Source of the DNA: Alphaproteobacteria bacterium
GTDB lineage: Bacteria; Pseudomonadota; Alphaproteobacteria; Puniceispirillales; Puniceispirillaceae
DNA: 64,000 nucleotides
Direction of reading: 5' to 3'
Assembly: GCA_009920665.1 (NCBI GenBank)
Contig: RFZL01000007.1
Coordinates: 1-64,000 of the forward strand
Position numbers and translations under genes: made by a program. The notes beneath the pieces were generated by a model. That model was not told the origin of the DNA and did not search any database. It saw nothing but the letters and a program-made list of their open reading frames with translations. Each line of letters opens with the position of its first letter. The stretch's first letter is position 1. Below are positions 61,318-64,000 of this stretch, in pieces.

Positions 61318-62373
61318 CTAGAAAATCATACCGTCAAACAGTTTGCGCGCGGTGCGCATCATCCCCGCCTTCAGAACCCTGCCATCATCATCACATTCGA
61401 GGACGCAGGCGGTGGCACCGTTCGGGTGTTCGACCGCCATCACCTTGCGCGCGCCCTGCGGGATGGATGCCATGCCGGCCGCCGGGCTTGCCGGCAGCAG
61501 CGCCGCAGTGGCGGCACTGACAGCGGCGAACACGCCGATCGTGTCATGACAGCGATGCGGGATGAAACTTCGCGTCATGAAGGCACCGCCATGGCGCGCC
61601 GGCGCCACCATGGTCATCTTCGGCACTGATTTCTCGGTCACATCGCCAAGATTCATCATCTTCCCGCAGGCCAGGCGTAGTGCCTCCAGCCGCGCCTTCA
61701 GCCCGTCATCTTCATCCAGATCGGCGGGCGTTTCATAGCCGCTGATCCCCATATCGGCGGCGCGAAGCACGACAATCGGCATGCCATTGTCGATCATCGT
61801 TACCTCGACCCCCTCGACCAGATCGACCGCATTGCCGGTCGGCAGCAACGTCCCACACATCGACCCGGCGACATCATCAAAGACAAGCGGCACCGCGGCG
61901 GCCGTGCCCGGCACGCCGTCAATGGCCTCGTCACCCGCATAAGAGACCTGACCGCCGGGAGTGGCGATACTGGCGGTGGCCACCTGTCCGGTGTTGCGCA
62001 TGAAAATCCGTACATCGGTGGTCTCGCCAGCCACCGGCACCAGACCGCGTTCGATGGCGAAGGCACCGACTCCGGCAAGGATATTGCCGCAATTCTGCGC
62101 GTCCGAGACAAGCGCCCGGTCGACAAACACCTGCAGAAACAGATAATCGACATCACAATCATCACGCGTCGCCTCCGAGATGACCGCAACCTTGCTTGTC
62201 AGCGGGCTGGCACCGCCCATACCGTCAATCTGGCGGGCATCGGGCGATCCCATGACCCGTAACAGCAGCGCATCGCGCGCGGCATCATCGGCCGGCAAAT
62301 CCGAAGCGAGGAAATACCCGCCCTTCGAGGTGCCGCCCCGCATCCACATGCATTTTGTTCCCGCAGATGACAT
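61318..62373 (-). CDS. 4-oxalomesaconate tautomerase-like (PrpF family)
   Basis: CMWMRGGTSKGGYFLASDLP...RQIDGMGGASPLTSKVAVIS, DAQNCGNILAGVGAFAIERGLV. Confidence 0.86.
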   Translation of the reverse strand: MSSAGTKCMWMRGGTSKGGYFLASDLPADDAARDALLLRVMGSPDARQIDGMGGASPLTSKVAVISEATRDDCDVDYLFLQVFVDRALVSDAQNCGNILAGVGAFAIERGLVPVAGETTDVRIFMRNTGQVATASIATPGGQVSYAGDEAIDGVPGTAAAVPLVFDDVAGSMCGTLLPTGNAVDLVEGVEVTMIDNGMPIVVLRAADMGISGYETPADLDEDDGLKARLEALRLACGKMMNLGDVTEKSVPKMTMVAPARHGGAFMTRSFIPHRCHDTIGVFAAVSAATAALLPASPAAGMASIPQGARKVMAVEHPNGATACVLECDDDGRVLKAGMMRTARKLFDGMIF

Positions 62374-62568
62374 TGTCCCGCCCCTCAGATCACTCGGCTA
62401 GATCACTCGGCAACTGCCAGCATAGCGCGATGACCGGCAAAGTGACCATAAAAGCTTGGCACGGTGCCATGCCGAAATTCTATCCTGTCGGCATGGCGTG
62501 GCGGCCGCCAGTTTGCTATCCCTTTTCCATGGCCATGTCATATGGTCATTGGTTATGGGAGTTTGCGG

Positions 62569-63471
62569 ATGAAGATCGCGCTGATCGGATTTGGCGAGGC
62601 CGGGCTGGCAATTGCGACCAGCCTCGCGCAGCGCGGTGGCGACAGGCCGGCGATCCGCGCCTTCGACATCAAGCTTGCCAGTGATGATGACGCCATTTCG
62701 ACGGCTATGGCGGCGCGGATCAGCAGCGCCGGTGTTGACGCAGCCTCATCCCCGGCCGACGCCGTCGGTGAGGCCGATATCGTGATATCGGTGGTCACCG
62801 CGGACCAGGCGGCCACCGCCGCCGCGCTGGCGGCACGGTATCTGCCGCAGGGCGCGCTCTATCTCGACATGAACAGCTGTGCACCGACGACCAAACAGAT
62901 TGCTGCCGGCTCGATCGAAGCAAAAGGCGGCACCTATGTCGATGTCGCGGTCATGGCGCCAATCGAACCGCGAGGCCATGAGACGCCAATGCTCGCCGCG
63001 GCGCCCGACCCCGAGGCTGTCGCGGCACAGCTTGCCATCGCCGGTCTGCATCCGCGCTTTGTCGGTGATGCGATCGGCCGCGCCTCGACCATCAAGATGC
63101 TACGCTCGGTCATGGTGAAGGGAATCGAGGCACTGACGGCGGAATGTTTCCGCGCCGCGGTCCGGGCCGGTGTCGCCGAGGAGGTGGCGACTTCGCTTGA
63201 TGCCTCGCAGACCGGGATGGGATGGGCCGAACAGGCCGCCTACAACATGGAACGCATGACAGCACATGGCATCCGCCGCGCCGCCGAAATGCGCGAGGTT
63301 GCGAAGACGCTTCGCGCGCTGGACATTCCGCCGGCGATGACAACCGGCACGATCGCCTGGCAAGACGATATGGGAGCACTTGACCTGACACTGGCCCCCG
63401 ACGCCGCGCTTGCCGAGCAGATCGCATTCATTGAACAGGCCCTTGAAGCGGGCAAGGACATATCAGGCTAG
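62569..63471 (+). CDS. NAD(P)-dependent oxidoreductase with DUF1932 C-terminal domain
   Basis: MKIALIGFGEAGLAIATSLAQRG, YLDMNSCAPTTKQ; start trimmed to 62569. Confidence 0.85.
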   Translation: MKIALIGFGEAGLAIATSLAQRGGDRPAIRAFDIKLASDDDAISTAMAARISSAGVDAASSPADAVGEADIVISVVTADQAATAAALAARYLPQGALYLDMNSCAPTTKQIAAGSIEAKGGTYVDVAVMAPIEPRGHETPMLAAAPDPEAVAAQLAIAGLHPRFVGDAIGRASTIKMLRSVMVKGIEALTAECFRAAVRAGVAEEVATSLDASQTGMGWAEQAAYNMERMTAHGIRRAAEMREVAKTLRALDIPPAMTTGTIAWQDDMGALDLTLAPDAALAEQIAFIEQALEAGKDISG

Positions 63472-63487
63472 AAACGGAGCTGATCCC

Positions 63488-64000
63488 ATGAAAATCTGTC
63501 TTGCGGGCGGTGGCGCCTTTGGCAAAAAGCATCTTGATGCGCTGAAACTCATCGACGGGGTCGAGATTGCCTCGATTGTCGGGCGGCGTCTGGAGCCAAC
63601 ACAGGAACTTGCCGCCACCTATGGTGCCAAACATGCCTCCACGGACCTTGCCGAGGCGCTGGCGATGCCCGATATCGACGCCGTGATCCTGGCCACCCCG
63701 ACCGGCATGCATGCCGAACAGGGACTTGCCGCGATGGACGCCGGCAAGCATGTGCTGATCGAGATTCCGATGGCCGACAGCCTGGCCGATTCCGAGGCGC
63801 TGGTCGCGAAACAGAAGGAAACCGGCCTTGTCGCGATGGCGGGCCATGTGCGGCGGTTCAACCCGTCGCATCAATATGTCCACAATCTGATCACCGCTGG
63901 CGAGCTGTCGGTGCAGCAGATGGATGTGCAGACCTATTTCTTCCGCCGCAAGAACATCAGCGCCGATGGCAGCCCGCGCAGCTGGACCGATCATCTGTTG
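63488..64000 (+). CDS. ligC: 4-carboxy-2-hydroxymuconate-6-semialdehyde dehydrogenase (Gfo/Idh/MocA family), partial at window end
   Basis: MKICLAGGGAFGKKHLDALKLIDGVEIASIVGRR...HVLIEIPMADSLADSEALV...MAGHVRRFNPSHQYVHNLITAGELSVQQMDVQTYFFRRKNISADGSPRSWTDHLL; strong recall match to LigC; not in ORF track because no stop in window. Confidence 0.92.
   Translation, partial: MKICLAGGGAFGKKHLDALKLIDGVEIASIVGRRLEPTQELAATYGAKHASTDLAEALAMPDIDAVILATPTGMHAEQGLAAMDAGKHVLIEIPMADSLADSEALVAKQKETGLVAMAGHVRRFNPSHQYVHNLITAGELSVQQMDVQTYFFRRKNISADGSPRSWTDHLL

Overview
The window is gene-dense, GC-rich and mostly housekeeping sequence from an alphaproteobacterium. The two-piece, circularly permuted tmRNA and the alpha-type SspB next to it support that assignment; a marine SAR116-like lineage is only a guess. 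I saw no IS elements, prophage, CRISPR array, rRNA or canonical tRNA. Recognisable blocks: glmS/glmU/hldE; an SbmA/BacA-like transporter; the mreBCD-mrdA-rodA cell-shape operon; ilvBN-ilvC; miaA; serB; a Do-like protease with hflKC; mrp; thyA-folA; ssrA-sspB-fumarase; glcDEF; rpmJ (absent from the ORF track); msrA; pgk; GT25 plus DUF6165; azlCD; a PotABCD-like ABC operon with an aldehyde dehydrogenase; a guanidino-compound island (creatinase, glycine-amidinotransferase-like enzyme, ureohydrolase); a Fur-box-preceded ferric ABC system; and a protocatechuate 4,5-cleavage cluster running off the right edge (ligI, OMA tautomerase, DUF1932 dehydrogenase, ligC). Most notable observations: (1) the creatinase / AGAT-like / ureohydrolase island beside a polyamine-type transporter; (2) a perfect 16-bp tandem duplication that frameshifts the ureohydrolase; (3) a permuted tmRNA directly upstream of the gene for its tag adaptor SspB; (4) several short tandem repeats, including 17-bp direct repeats in the ureohydrolase/PhyH divergent promoter region; (5) a terminator hairpin in the ilvB leader suggesting attenuation. 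Everything was read by eye; no database search was run.
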